From positions 124,001 through 188,000 of the forward strand of contig JADCHX010000005.1 of assembly GCA_020248265.1 (NCBI GenBank): a stretch of 64,000 nt of DNA, read 5' to 3'. The number at the start of each line of letters is the position of its first letter. The stretch's first letter is position 1. Of this stretch, positions 19,655 through 28,289 are shown one piece after another. The position numbers were made by a program, and so were the translations under genes. The notes under the pieces are model-generated. The model saw nothing but the letters and a program-made list of their open reading frames with translations. It ran no database searches and had not been told where the DNA came from. The DNA comes from Rhodocyclaceae bacterium (GTDB taxonomy: Bacteria; Pseudomonadota; Gammaproteobacteria; Burkholderiales; CAIKXV01).

Positions 19655-20575
19655 ATGCACGAACCGCCCAATGGAAGCGAAGCCCCTGCCGCCGACGAAC
19701 GCACCTACCGCACGGTGTGGATCTCCGACCTGCACCTGGGCACGCCCGGCTGCGAGGCGGCGGCATTGCTCGATTTCCTGCGCACGACCGAATGCGAGAC
19801 GCTGTACCTGGTCGGCGACATCATCGACGGCTGGCAACTGCGCCGCAACTGGTACTGGCCACAGGCGCACAACGACGTGGTCCAGAAGATACTGCGCAAG
19901 GCGCGCAAGGGCACGCGGGTGATCTTCATACCGGGCAACCACGATGAGTTCGCCCGGCGCTACGTCGCGCACAACTTCGGCGGCGTGGACGTGGTGGACG
20001 ACTGCGTCCACGTGACCGCCGACGGGCGGCGGCTGTGGATCACCCACGGCGACCTGTTCGACGGCGTGGTCCAGTGCGCCCGATGGCTGGCCCTGTTGGG
20101 CGACACCTCCTACACGCTGATCCTCAGGCTCAACCGCTGGTTCAACCGGCTGCGTGCCCGCCTGGGTCTGCCCTACTGGAGCCTGTCCAGCTACCTGAAG
20201 CTGCGGGTGAAACGGGCCGTGAGCTATGTCAGCGATTTCGAGCATGCGCTCGCACGCGAGGCGCACCGGCGCGGCGTGCATGGCGTCGTCTGCGGGCATA
20301 TTCACCATGCCGAGATCCGAGAGATCGAGGGAATCCTGTACTGCAACGACGGCGACTGGGTCGAGAGCCTCACCGCGCTGGTGGAACATGCAGACGGATC
20401 TCTGGAGATCGTGCGCAGCGGTTCGATGGCGGCCGATGGATACCCGCGCGCCGCCCGGTCGCTGCCGGTGCCTGCGGGGGGCGTGGTGCCCTCGCTGCCG
20501 GGCGTGCGCGCGGGCGGTCTGACGATCAGCGAGGCGGTAGCACCGGCAATGCCATCAGCGGGGCGCCCATCCTGA
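19655..20575 (+). CDS. UDP-2,3-diacylglucosamine diphosphatase-like metallophosphoesterase
   Basis: Calcineurin-like phosphoesterase of 306 residues related to LpxH/LpxH2, which splits UDP from UDP-2,3-diacylglucosamine in lipid A synthesis. Metal-binding motifs appear in order: ISDLHLGTPG (DxH), YLVGDIIDGW (GDxxD), IFIPGNHDEF (GNHD), WITHGDLFDG and VVCGHIHHAEI (GHxH). The long basic, aromatic middle (LNRWFNRLRARLGLPYW) suggests membrane association. An N-terminal tail of about 18 residues is polar. The 3' end overlaps the convergent psd gene by 50 bases. The chromosome may encode a separate canonical LpxH elsewhere, so action on another UDP- or CDP-linked lipid is possible. Confidence 0.85.
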   Translation: MHEPPNGSEAPAADERTYRTVWISDLHLGTPGCEAAALLDFLRTTECETLYLVGDIIDGWQLRRNWYWPQAHNDVVQKILRKARKGTRVIFIPGNHDEFARRYVAHNFGGVDVVDDCVHVTADGRRLWITHGDLFDGVVQCARWLALLGDTSYTLILRLNRWFNRLRARLGLPYWSLSSYLKLRVKRAVSYVSDFEHALAREAHRRGVHGVVCGHIHHAEIREIEGILYCNDGDWVESLTALVEHADGSLEIVRSGSMAADGYPRAARSLPVPAGGVVPSLPGVRAGGLTISEAVAPAMPSAGRPS

Positions 20576-21404
20576 TCCGCTGCCCCGGCTCGACCCCTTC
20601 GCAGAGCGCAAAGCCGCGCGGTGCGAACACGATGATCGTCGAGCCGTGCTGGAAATACCCCATCTCCTGTCCCCGCGCGAAGCGCGCATCGCACGGAATC
20701 TCGTTCGGCCCGCGGTAGCGAAGGTGCAGCAGCACGTCGGCGAAATGCAGGCGGATGCTGGCGACCAGTATCGCGGCCACCGGCACCAGAGCCACTGGAT
20801 AGCCACCGGCGTCCAGCCGCAGCCGCAGCACCGCCCGCTCGTTGCGGCAGAACAGCCGCTCGATGCGCTGCAGCGCGACCGGATTCACGTTCCAGGTATC
20901 GCCGCTGAGGTAGGTGACATGCTCGACCGTGCAGGCATCGGGCGCGTGGAACCGGTGGTACATGCCCGAGGTCAGGCGCAGCGTGACATAGGTGCCATCG
21001 TGGAAGGGCAGGCTCGAGCGGGCGTCGCCGAACAGTTCGTCGATGCCGTACGGGAAGCCCTTGGCCTGGATCACCAGGCCGTCCTCGACGGTACCGCAGG
21101 CACCCACGATCGCATCGCACGGGCTGGTCATCAGCGACGGATCGGCGGCGACGGGACGCGCGCCCGGCGCAAGTTCCCGCGTGAAGCAATCGTGCAGCGA
21201 CCGGAAATCGCGCCGGCGGGCGTCCTCCAGTTCCAGGTCGCCGAACCACTGCCAGGCGCGCAGCGACACGCGCACCACCCACGGCTGGGTCACCTGGCTG
21301 TACCAGCCCATGCACAGGGTGAGCAGGCGGCGCGGGACGCGGTTGCAGAGCAGGAAGTTGACGTCCTCCTGCGCGAAGAATCGTCGGATCAGGGAGATTT
21401 TCAC
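20526..21404 (-). CDS. psd: Phosphatidylserine decarboxylase proenzyme
   Basis: Membrane-associated pyruvoyl enzyme that converts phosphatidylserine to phosphatidylethanolamine. The conserved block LTSGMYHRFHAPDACTVEHV contains the catalytic His region. The self-cleavage site is present as FQHGSTIIVF: the usual LGST is HGST here, but the Gly-Ser pair that gives the pyruvoyl group is kept. The GTG at 21404 (VKISLIRRFF) yields 292 residues, the normal length. The frame continues open upstream across the start of the divergent aminotransferase gene, but that part has no family similarity. The start codon lies only about 14 bases from the divergent neighbour's earliest ATG. The 3' end overlaps the phosphoesterase gene. 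Confidence 0.9.
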   Translation of the reverse strand: MKISLIRRFFAQEDVNFLLCNRVPRRLLTLCMGWYSQVTQPWVVRVSLRAWQWFGDLELEDARRRDFRSLHDCFTRELAPGARPVAADPSLMTSPCDAIVGACGTVEDGLVIQAKGFPYGIDELFGDARSSLPFHDGTYVTLRLTSGMYHRFHAPDACTVEHVTYLSGDTWNVNPVALQRIERLFCRNERAVLRLRLDAGGYPVALVPVAAILVASIRLHFADVLLHLRYRGPNEIPCDARFARGQEMGYFQHGSTIIVFAPRGFALCEGVEPGQRIRMGAPLMALPVLPPR

Positions 21405-21445
21405 GGCACTGTCAATTGATGCTGATAAACGTTGGCAACCCAACC

Positions 21446-23146
21446 ATGGAAACCGCCATGCAGACAACCCTTGCAGCCCTGGCAGCAGCATCCTGTGCAA
21501 TCGCATGGTCGTTCCCGAAACTGCGGCGGCGCTGGCAGCTCTCGCGCGCCAAGCATCGCTCCCTGGCCGGTCATTCCCGCATGGCCAAGCGCGTCGCCGG
21601 CATGATCCCCGGCTATTCCTACGCAGAGGATGCGTTCTTCGCCAGTGACGCCGCACCGTCGGACATCGTCATGCGCCGCCGCAGCGGCTTCGAACGGCTG
21701 GCCGCCGCGTTCGCGCAACGCTACCCCTCGGGCTCGGCGATGACGCTGCAGGCGGCCGAGTCGCTCTCCGACCTGCAGTTCACCGGACGCTACCGCGTGC
21801 CCTTCCAGTACCAGGCCTACCTGCGCCGGCATCTCCAGGCTGGGCACTTCCTGCGCGAGTCCGCCGGGGTGACCGTGACCGACATCGACGGCAACACGAT
21901 GATGGACCTCACCGGGTCGTACGGCGTGAACCTGTTCGGCTACGACTTCTACAAGGCCTGCATCGACGAGGGCGTCGCCACCGCACGCGCGATCGGCCCG
22001 GTCCTGGGCGACTACCATCCGTGCGTGCTCGAGAACGCGCAGCGCCTGAAGAAGATCTCCGGCCTCGACGAGGTGTCGTTCCACATGTCGGGCACCGAGG
22101 CCGTGATGCAGGCGGTGCGCCTGGCCCGCTACCACACGCGGCGGACGCACCTGGTGCGGTTCTGCGGCGCGTATCACGGCTGGTGGGAAGACGTGCAGCC
22201 CGGGCCGGGCAACCCGCTGCCGCCGCGTGAGACCTACACGCTTCGCGACATGGACGAACGATCGCTGCAGGTGCTGCGCACCCGCAGGGACATCGCCTGC
22301 GTGCTGGTCAACCCGCTGCAGGCGCTGCATCCCAACAAGGGCGCGCCGGGCGACTCCTCGCTGCTCGACAGCGGCCGCCGCGCAGGCTTCGACCGCGCGC
22401 AGTACACCGCGTGGCTGCAGCGTCTGCGGGCAGCCTGCGACGCCAACGGCATCGTGCTGATCCTCGACGAGGTCTTCGTCGGATTCCGCCTGGCGCCCGG
22501 TGGCGCGCAGGAATACTTCGGCGTGCGGGCAGACATGGTCACCTACGGCAAGACGCTCGGCGGTGGCCTTCCCGTGGGCGTGGTCTGCGGCCGCAGCGCG
22601 CTGATGAAGCGCTTCCGCGAGGAGCGGCCGGCCGACCTCTGCTTCGCACGCGGCACCTTCAACTCCCATCCGTATGTGATGGGGACGATGAAGGCCTTCC
22701 TCGACCGACTCGACACGCCCGAAGTGCAGGCGATGTACGCGGGCATCGACGCGCGCTGGGACCAGCGGGCAGCGATCCTCAACGACAGGCTCGCCGAGGC
22801 CGGGGTACCGGTGCGGGTGGCCCATCTTTCGTCGATCTGGACCGTCTACTACACGCTGCCGTCGCGGTACAACTGGATGCTGCAGTTCTATCTCCGCCTC
22901 CATGGGCTGGCGCTGAGCTGGGTGGGTACCGGTCGCCTGGTGTTCAGCCTCAACTACGGCGACGCCGAGTTCACCGAGGCCTGCGACCGGTTCCTGCGCG
23001 CCTGCGTGCAGATGAAGGAAGAGGGCTGGTGGTGGGACAGCCCCGCCGTGAGCAACCGGTCGATCCGGCGCCAGTTGCTGGCCGAGACCCTGCGCCAGCG
23101 CCTGCTTCCTTTCAGCGATGCCGCACGTGCGGCATCGGATCGATGA
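21446..23146 (+). CDS. Class III PLP aminotransferase (glutamate-1-semialdehyde aminomutase-like) with hydrophobic N-terminus
   Basis: PLP fold type I enzyme of about 566 residues. Landmarks are the cofactor lysine in VTYGKTLGGGLPVG, LILDEVFVGFRL, MSGTEAVMQAVRLARYHT and FCGAYHGWWEDVQPG. Unlike soluble HemL (about 430 residues), it has about 130 extra N-terminal residues beginning with a hydrophobic stretch TLAALAAASCAIAWSF followed by a very basic segment (KLRRRWQLSRAKHRS), which suggests a membrane anchor or tether. Start choices in frame are ATG 21419, 21446 and 21458. The neighbours are psd, an LpxH-like phosphatase, a glycosyltransferase and an OlsB-like acyltransferase, so an amino-lipid role is suspected. 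Substrate unknown; heme synthesis is unlikely to be its main job. Confidence 0.8.
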   Translation: METAMQTTLAALAAASCAIAWSFPKLRRRWQLSRAKHRSLAGHSRMAKRVAGMIPGYSYAEDAFFASDAAPSDIVMRRRSGFERLAAAFAQRYPSGSAMTLQAAESLSDLQFTGRYRVPFQYQAYLRRHLQAGHFLRESAGVTVTDIDGNTMMDLTGSYGVNLFGYDFYKACIDEGVATARAIGPVLGDYHPCVLENAQRLKKISGLDEVSFHMSGTEAVMQAVRLARYHTRRTHLVRFCGAYHGWWEDVQPGPGNPLPPRETYTLRDMDERSLQVLRTRRDIACVLVNPLQALHPNKGAPGDSSLLDSGRRAGFDRAQYTAWLQRLRAACDANGIVLILDEVFVGFRLAPGGAQEYFGVRADMVTYGKTLGGGLPVGVVCGRSALMKRFREERPADLCFARGTFNSHPYVMGTMKAFLDRLDTPEVQAMYAGIDARWDQRAAILNDRLAEAGVPVRVAHLSSIWTVYYTLPSRYNWMLQFYLRLHGLALSWVGTGRLVFSLNYGDAEFTEACDRFLRACVQMKEEGWWWDSPAVSNRSIRRQLLAETLRQRLLPFSDAARAASDR

Positions 23147-23702
23147 ACTCGCCGCGCAGCACGTACCAGGGGGCCTTGTAGTACAGGCGGATGTCGTGGA
23201 ACGGATCAGTGATGATCTTCAGTGCCCAGGTGACGCCGGTCAGCAGGTTCTGCTTGAACCAAAGCTGGATGACGCGCAGCAGCAGACCGGCCACCGCCAG
23301 GGCAAGCCACCACAGCCCGAGGCTGTTCAGGAATTCGCCCGTTCCCGCGTCATCGGCCGACAACGGCCAGAGGACGACCGGCACCAGCAGCCAGGCGGCC
23401 ATCAGCACCACCTTGCGGCGGATGTTGTAGCCGACCTTGATCGCCTCCTTGTATTCGTCCGAGACCCGGTTGACTTCGTCGAAGCCGCGCGGCTCGAAGA
23501 AGAAGTGGCCAGCCTGGCGCGAGGTCATCGACACGCACCAGCCGAGGATCGCAGCTGCGGCCGGATCGATGAACAACAGAACGTAGGCGACCAGGAAACT
23601 CACGGCGCTCAGCAGATGCAGGCACTGGTTGATCCGGCTGTGGTGATAGAAGCGGTGGTCATCCCAGCGCTGCGTTGCGAGTTCCCTGAGTACATCGTTC
23701 AT
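23112..23702 (-). CDS. DUF962/Mpo1-like multi-pass membrane protein
   Basis: Predicted 196-residue membrane protein with about four hydrophobic segments. The N-terminal pattern HHSRINQCLHLLSAVSFLVAY and later SRQAGHFFFEP resemble the H-x3-N-x3-H and GHxxxE motifs of the DUF962/YGL010w (Mpo1) family, whose yeast member is an iron-dependent 2-hydroxy-fatty-acid dioxygenase. ATG 23702 is chosen for a good GGAGGG ribosome site; an in-frame ATG at 23726 is also possible. The 3' end overlaps the convergent aminotransferase gene by 35 bases. The location among lipid genes suits a fatty-acid or lipid-modifying role, but the activity is inference from family only. Confidence 0.6.
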   Translation of the reverse strand: MNDVLRELATQRWDDHRFYHHSRINQCLHLLSAVSFLVAYVLLFIDPAAAAILGWCVSMTSRQAGHFFFEPRGFDEVNRVSDEYKEAIKVGYNIRRKVVLMAAWLLVPVVLWPLSADDAGTGEFLNSLGLWWLALAVAGLLLRVIQLWFKQNLLTGVTWALKIITDPFHDIRLYYKAPWYVLRGEFIDPMPHVRHR

Positions 23703-23854
23703 GCCGGCCCTCCTGCGAGTTGTCATGTGCGGGCGGCCCGCTGCGCGGGCGCCCGCCCCGGGGCTGGATCGTGGGCCCCCCGCATGAAGGCTCGGTGACG
23801 CTTTCGTTTCACGGCGGACACGGATCGGTCATCACACTGCAGGAATCGGGCGTC

Positions 23855-25105
23855 ATGCTCCGCCCCATGCCTGCCACCAACCCATGGTCGCCGTCGCCCG
23901 ATATGCCCGAACGGACGCATCGCAGTCTGAGAGTGGCCTACGTCACCGAGACCTACCCGCCGGACGTGAACGGCGTGGCAACCACGGTCGCCTCGATGGT
24001 CGCCGGGCTGCGCAGCCGCGGCCACAGGGTCCGGCTCTTCCGGCTGCGGCCGCACGACCCAGCCGCCGGGGCGGTCTCGCCCGACGCCGACGACGTGCTG
24101 CTGCCCAGCCTGCCGGTGCCGTTGTATCCGGGCCTGCGGATGGGCACTCCCTGCAAGGGCCGTCTCATCGATGCCTGGACCCGGCAGCGGCCCGACGTGG
24201 TGCACATCGCCACCGAGGGACCGCTGGGCTGGTCGGCGCTGTCTGCCGCGCGGTCGCTGGGCCTTCCGGTGACCTCCGAGTTCCGCACCAACTTCCACGC
24301 CTACAGCACCCACTACGGCCTGGGCTGGCTGCACTGGGCCATCATGGCCTACCTGCGACGCTTCCACAACCGTACGCAGCAGACGATGGTGCCCACCGAA
24401 CCGATGCGCAGCGAGCTGGCCGCGTGCGGCTTCCGCGACGTCACTGTCGTAGCACGTGGCGTCGACACAGTGCGCTTCGATCCCGCCCGCCGCGACGAGC
24501 GACTGCGCACGGCCTGGGGTGCAGCCGCCGAGGATCCTGTCGTGCTGAGCGTCGGACGCCTCGCACCCGAGAAGAACCTGGATACGCTGATCGCTGCATT
24601 CGACGGGATCCGCCAGCGTGTGCCGCGGGCCCGGCTGGTAGTCGTCGGCGACGGACAGCTCCGGGCACGCATCGGCGAACGCTGCCCGGGCGCCATCATG
24701 GCCGGCCAGCGTACCGGTGACGACCTCGCCGCGCACTACGCATCGGCAGACCTGTTCCTGTTCCCGAGCCTGACCGAGACCTTCGGCAACGTCACCACCG
24801 AGGCGATGGCGAGCGGGCTGCCCGTAGTGGCGTTCGACTATGCTGCCGCGGGCAGGCTGATCCGCTCCGGCGAGAACGGCCTGCTCGCGCCCTATGAAGA
24901 CACCGCCGCCTTCATCGACGGTGCCGTGGTACTCGCCAGCGACCGCTCGCGCGCCCGTGCGATCGGCCGTCGTGCACGCGCGACGGCGTGTGACTGCGGA
25001 TGGGACGCGGTGGTCGAGCGGTTCGAAGCGGTGCTGGGCAGCGTCCTGCGCCCGGCAGAACCCTTACCGACGGAAGCGCTGTCGGTGCGGCGGCGAGCGG
25101 CCTGA
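23855..25105 (+). CDS. Glycosyltransferase family 4 (GDP-mannose-dependent/MgtA-like)
   Basis: GT-B fold glycosyltransferase of about 416 residues. The N-terminal domain starts RVAYVTETYPPDVNGVATTV, typical of the mannosyl- and glycolipid-forming branch (PimB, MgtA, SqdX). The C-terminal GT4 domain shows VLSVGRLAPEKNLDTLIAAF, VVVGDGQLRARI and the nucleotide-binding E-x7-E block FPSLTETFGNVTTEAMASGLPVVAFD. ATG 23855 is preceded by AGGAA; 23903 is an alternative. It probably transfers a sugar to a membrane lipid at the cytosolic face. The next gene starts 2 bases after its stop, so the two are co-translated. Confidence 0.87.
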   Translation: MLRPMPATNPWSPSPDMPERTHRSLRVAYVTETYPPDVNGVATTVASMVAGLRSRGHRVRLFRLRPHDPAAGAVSPDADDVLLPSLPVPLYPGLRMGTPCKGRLIDAWTRQRPDVVHIATEGPLGWSALSAARSLGLPVTSEFRTNFHAYSTHYGLGWLHWAIMAYLRRFHNRTQQTMVPTEPMRSELAACGFRDVTVVARGVDTVRFDPARRDERLRTAWGAAAEDPVVLSVGRLAPEKNLDTLIAAFDGIRQRVPRARLVVVGDGQLRARIGERCPGAIMAGQRTGDDLAAHYASADLFLFPSLTETFGNVTTEAMASGLPVVAFDYAAAGRLIRSGENGLLAPYEDTAAFIDGAVVLASDRSRARAIGRRARATACDCGWDAVVERFEAVLGSVLRPAEPLPTEALSVRRRAA

Positions 25106-25107
25106 CG

Positions 25108-25911
25108 ATGCTCGCGACCGCGACCGCGACCCGTCCGGCACGCATCCCGGCGGCAGCCCCTGCGCAACTGCGTCCGCCCGCGCTGGAGGTGGCCTGGGCA
25201 TCCGACCAGGACGACGTACGCGCAGCGCAGCGGCTGCGCTACCGGGTCTTCGTCGAAGAGATGGGGGCACGGATAACGGTGCCACCCGGCACCCCGCCCG
25301 GGATCGACGTGGATCGATTCGACGATGCGTGCGAACACCTGCTGGTGCGCACGGCCGCCTTCGGCGGATCGCCGTCCGAGGTCGTCGGCACCTATCGCGT
25401 GCTGACGCCGGCCGGGGCGCGGCGGATGGGTGCGCTCTACACCGAGGGCGAATTCGACATACGACGGCTCGATCCGCTGCGGCCGCGGATGGCGGAACTG
25501 GGCCGCTCGTGCACCGCGCCCGAGTGGCGCCGGGGCGCGGTCATCCTGCTGCTCTGGACAGCACTGGCCGAGTTCATGCAACGGTCGCGGCTGGACTACA
25601 TGATCGGGTGCGCCAGCGTATCGGTGAACGACGGGGGCGCCCACGCTGCCAACCTCTGGCATACCCTGCGGGCCACCCACCTGTGCGGACCGGAGCGGCG
25701 TGTCCATCCGCGCCGTCCCCTGCCCATCGACCGTACCGACCTGCACGGCGAGGCCGAGCCCCCGGCGCTGATGAAGGGCTACCTGCGCTGCGGCGGAAAG
25801 GTCCTCGGACCACCGGCACTGGATCCGGACTTCGGCGTCGCCGACCTGCCGATGATGCTGGCGCTGTCCGACCTGCCAAGCGCCTATCGCGCACGCTTCA
25901 TCGGAGCGTGA
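25108..25911 (+). CDS. OlsB-like N-acyltransferase (ornithine/amino acid N-acyltransferase, GNAT fold)
   Basis: Predicted 267-residue acyltransferase of the hemolysin/OlsB family. The signature RLRYRVFVEEMGA is followed by DRFDDACEHLLVR, VVGTYRVLTPAGARRMG, MAELGRSCTAPEWRRGAVI and LMKGYLRCGGKVLGPPALDPDFGVADLPMML (split here by residue type), all typical of enzymes that move a 3-hydroxyacyl group from ACP to the amino group of ornithine or another amino acid to form lyso-aminolipids. It starts 2 bases after the glycosyltransferase stop. No OlsA-type second acyltransferase is visible in the window. The amino acid acceptor is not readable from sequence. Confidence 0.82.
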   Translation: MLATATATRPARIPAAAPAQLRPPALEVAWASDQDDVRAAQRLRYRVFVEEMGARITVPPGTPPGIDVDRFDDACEHLLVRTAAFGGSPSEVVGTYRVLTPAGARRMGALYTEGEFDIRRLDPLRPRMAELGRSCTAPEWRRGAVILLLWTALAEFMQRSRLDYMIGCASVSVNDGGAHAANLWHTLRATHLCGPERRVHPRRPLPIDRTDLHGEAEPPALMKGYLRCGGKVLGPPALDPDFGVADLPMMLALSDLPSAYRARFIGA

Positions 25912-25936
25912 GCGCACGGCCCTGCGGCCTGCAGCG

Positions 25937-27475
25937 TCAGTCCGTGACCCGGCGCGAGAAATCCTTCAGCCGGAAACCGAATACGGCCAGTGCGGCGAAG
26001 TAGACACCGCCACCGACGGCGCACACGACACAGAGCCGGAGCGCGCGCTCGAGCCCCTGCCAGGCCAGCCACTGCGACGAGGGCCCCGCCATCCACCAGA
26101 GTGCCCCGGCCATCAGCGCGAGGGCGACAGCGATCTTCAGTGCGAACATCGCCCAGCCCGGCTGCGGCCGGTAGGCATCGATGCGGCGCAACCCGCGCAG
26201 CAGCAGCCATGCATTGAGGCACGCCCCGAGACCGATCGCCAGCGCGAGGCCGGCATGTGCAAACACCTGGATGAACAGCAGGTTCATCACCTGCGTCGCG
26301 GCCAGCGTGACCAGCGCGATCTTCACCGGCGTGCGTATGTCCTGCCGGGCGTAGAACCCGGGCGCGAGCACCTTCACCGCGATCAGTCCGATCAGCCCGA
26401 CGCTGTAGGCCATCAACGCCGCCCGGGTCATCGCCACGTCGTGGGCGCTGAACGCGCCGTGATGGAACAGCGTCGCCACCAGCGGCACCGACAGCACGGC
26501 CAGCGCAACGGCCGCCGGGGCAGCGAGCATGAGCGTGATGCGCAGGCCCCAGTCGAGCAGCCTGCCATACTCCTCCGGGGTGCGATCGGCGTGGCTGCGC
26601 GCCAGGCTCGGCAGCAGGATGGTACCGAGAGCGACACCGAGCAACCCGGTGGGAAACTCCATCAGGCGGTCGGCGTAATACAGCCACGACACGCTGCCGC
26701 TAGCCAGGAAGGATGCGAACACCGTGTTTATCAGCAGGCTCACCTGGCCGACCGACACGCCGAACAGCGCCGGGCCCATCTGCCTGAGCACGCGCCGCAC
26801 GCCCTCGTCGGCACCGCCCCAGCGCGGCCGCGGCAGCATGCGCAGCCTGCGCAGGAAAGGCACCAGGAATGCGAGCTGGAGCAGGCCGCCGACGAACACC
26901 GCCCAGGCCAGCGCCTCGACCGGCGGGTCGAAGTACGGCGCGAACCAGACCGCGAAGGCGATGAACGACAGGTTGAGCAGCGCCGGCGCGAACGCGGGCA
27001 CGGAGAACCGGCTGTAGGTATTCAGGATGCCGGCCCCGAGCGCGGTCAGCGAGATGAACAGGATGTACGGGAAGGTGATGCGCAGCAGATCGACGGTGAG
27101 GGCGAACTTGTCCGGGTCGGCGGTGAATCCGGGCGCCGACAGCCAGACGATCGCCGGCGCGGCGAGAATCCCGAGCGCGGTCACCCCGATCAGAGCGACC
27201 GCCAGCGTCCCGGCGACATGGTCGACCAGGAGCCGGGTATCGGCCTCACCGCGCTGGTTGCGATACTCCGCGAGGATCGGCACGAACGCCTGCGAAAAGG
27301 CGCCCTCGGCGAAGATGCGGCGCAGCAGGTTCGGCAGCTTGAAGGCGACGAAGAAGGCATCGGTAGCGGCGCCAGCGCCGAACATCCGGGCGATCAGCAG
27401 GTCGCGGGCAAAACCGAGGATCCTCGACACCAGCGTCATGCTGCTGACGGCGCCGAACGCACGCAGCAGGTTCAT
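25937..27475 (-). CDS. murJ: Lipid II flippase MurJ
   Basis: Polytopic inner-membrane protein of 512 residues in the MOP superfamily that flips lipid II for peptidoglycan synthesis. The N-terminus [25 protein letters not shown], then [20 protein letters not shown] and FVPILAEY, are MurJ signatures. About 14 hydrophobic segments can be traced. ATG 27475 matches the family N-terminus; upstream in-frame codons carry no similarity. It is divergent from rpsT as in many Betaproteobacteria, but ribF, its usual downstream partner, is displaced by the lipid gene block. Confidence 0.96.
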   Translation of the reverse strand: MNLLRAFGAVSSMTLVSRILGFARDLLIARMFGAGAATDAFFVAFKLPNLLRRIFAEGAFSQAFVPILAEYRNQRGEADTRLLVDHVAGTLAVALIGVTALGILAAPAIVWLSAPGFTADPDKFALTVDLLRITFPYILFISLTALGAGILNTYSRFSVPAFAPALLNLSFIAFAVWFAPYFDPPVEALAWAVFVGGLLQLAFLVPFLRRLRMLPRPRWGGADEGVRRVLRQMGPALFGVSVGQVSLLINTVFASFLASGSVSWLYYADRLMEFPTGLLGVALGTILLPSLARSHADRTPEEYGRLLDWGLRITLMLAAPAAVALAVLSVPLVATLFHHGAFSAHDVAMTRAALMAYSVGLIGLIAVKVLAPGFYARQDIRTPVKIALVTLAATQVMNLLFIQVFAHAGLALAIGLGACLNAWLLLRGLRRIDAYRPQPGWAMFALKIAVALALMAGALWWMAGPSSQWLAWQGLERALRLCVVCAVGGGVYFAALAVFGFRLKDFSRRVTD

Positions 27476-27565
27476 CGGTGCCCGCCTGCGGTCGGTCCGG
27501 GCGCTGCGATCGGGCTCTGCCGGATCCCCGCCGGAACCTCTTTCGCCCCCGCGAACGCCGCCGGG

Positions 27566-27594
27566 TTGAATTTCCGGCCGGTCCGAAGTACTAT
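27566..27594 (+). promoter_or_regulatory. sigma70-like promoter of rpsT
   Basis: TTGAAT (27566-27571), exactly 17 bases, then TACTAT (27589-27594). This gives a leader of about 65 bases before the rpsT start codon. Spacing and hexamers fit a housekeeping promoter. Confidence 0.55.
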
Positions 27595-27666
27595 CCAAGG
27601 CTTTTCGCTGCTGCCCGAGCCGCATGTCGTTCGGGCGCCCAACCGTATCTTCGACAGAGAACCGCC

Positions 27667-27930
27667 GTGGCCAATTCCGCTCAAGCCCGCAAACGTGCAC
27701 GCCAGGCCGACGCCCAGCGCGCCCACAACACCACCCTGCGCTCGGCGCTGCGCACCGCGATCAAGAAGGTTCGCGTAGCGATCGCCGCAGGCAACAAGGC
27801 CGATGCGCAGGCTGCGTTCACGACCAGCGTGTCGGTGATCGACCGCATCGCCGACAAGGGCATCGTGCACAAGAACAAGGCCGCCCGGCACAAGAGCCGC
27901 CTGTCGGCTGCCGTCAAGGCGATCGCCTGA
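27667..27930 (+). CDS. rpsT: 30S ribosomal protein S20
   Basis: Primary 16S rRNA-binding protein of 87 residues. The N-terminus (V/M)[20 protein letters not shown] and the C-terminal block [22 protein letters not shown] are textbook S20. The start is GTG at 27667, giving the exact family N-terminus; the ribosome site is weak (GAGAA). E. coli rpsT also uses a non-AUG start, which is part of its translational self-control, so a similar feedback is plausible here. It is transcribed away from murJ. Confidence 0.97.
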   Translation: MANSAQARKRARQADAQRAHNTTLRSALRTAIKKVRVAIAAGNKADAQAAFTTSVSVIDRIADKGIVHKNKAARHKSRLSAAVKAIA

Positions 27931-28087
27931 TCCGAGGTCGTCCTCCAGGCTCGCCGCGACGGCGAACCGGTGAAGGCAGCGGTTCCGGGGGTGTTGGTGG
28001 TTGGTTGAGATCGCCTGATACACGCATGCGAGTGTAGCAGGCGCGCAAAACACTCCCGGCAAAGACAGTTCGATTGCCTGCCCCTGC

Positions 28088-28116
28088 TTGCAGTCCCTGA
28101 ATCGCAGGATCAAAAT
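28088..28116 (+). promoter_or_regulatory. Candidate promoter upstream of argD
   Basis: TTGCAG (28088-28093), 17 bases, CAAAAT (28111-28116). Moderate match only. A terminator-like hairpin begins about 27 bases downstream, so a transcript from here would meet it before argD; attenuation is possible but untested. Confidence 0.25.
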
Positions 28117-28142
28117 CAGGTTCGGTTTCGCGATCGATGAAC

Positions 28143-28170
28143 ACGGCGGCGGCAGCCGCCGTTGTCTTTT
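28143..28170 (+). terminator. Rho-independent terminator-like hairpin (rpsT side)
   Basis: Perfect 8-base GC-rich stem ACGGCGGC / GCCGCCGT with loop GGCA, followed by TGTCTTTT. It is oriented to stop plus-strand transcripts coming from rpsT, about 210 bases after its stop. Confidence 0.65.
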
Positions 28171-28289
28171 GCGGCTCCGGCCCTCGAATGCGTTTCGAGC
28201 CCACAGTACGTTCCCGAGTCACCGGCGGCACCATGGCCACCGCGTGGCATCCCCCACAGCCGTAACTGCAACAGCCCCCGGAGGGCCCG

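Larger units (their letters stand above)
27931..28289. other. 359-base intergenic region between rpsT and argD
   Basis: No convincing gene. It contains small hairpins just after rpsT (TCGCCG-CGA-CGGCGA at 27951-27965), a candidate promoter at 28088-28116, a terminator-like hairpin at 28143-28170 and the argD ribosome site (GGAGGG) near the end. Confidence 0.6.

Noticed and set aside
20526-21656. A longer psd gene starting at 21656
   Set aside because: The extra N-terminus is Arg/Trp-rich, overlaps the divergent aminotransferase gene and has no similarity to the family; GTG 21404 gives normal length.
26255-27778. A 507-codon plus-strand frame opposite murJ
   Set aside because: Overlaps murJ completely and reads as Gln/Arg/His-rich shadow sequence.
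27931-28033. Inverted sequence TACACGCATGCGAGTGTA region as an RNA gene or regulator site
   Set aside because: The symmetry is short and imperfect and I saw no tRNA-like or known riboswitch fold.
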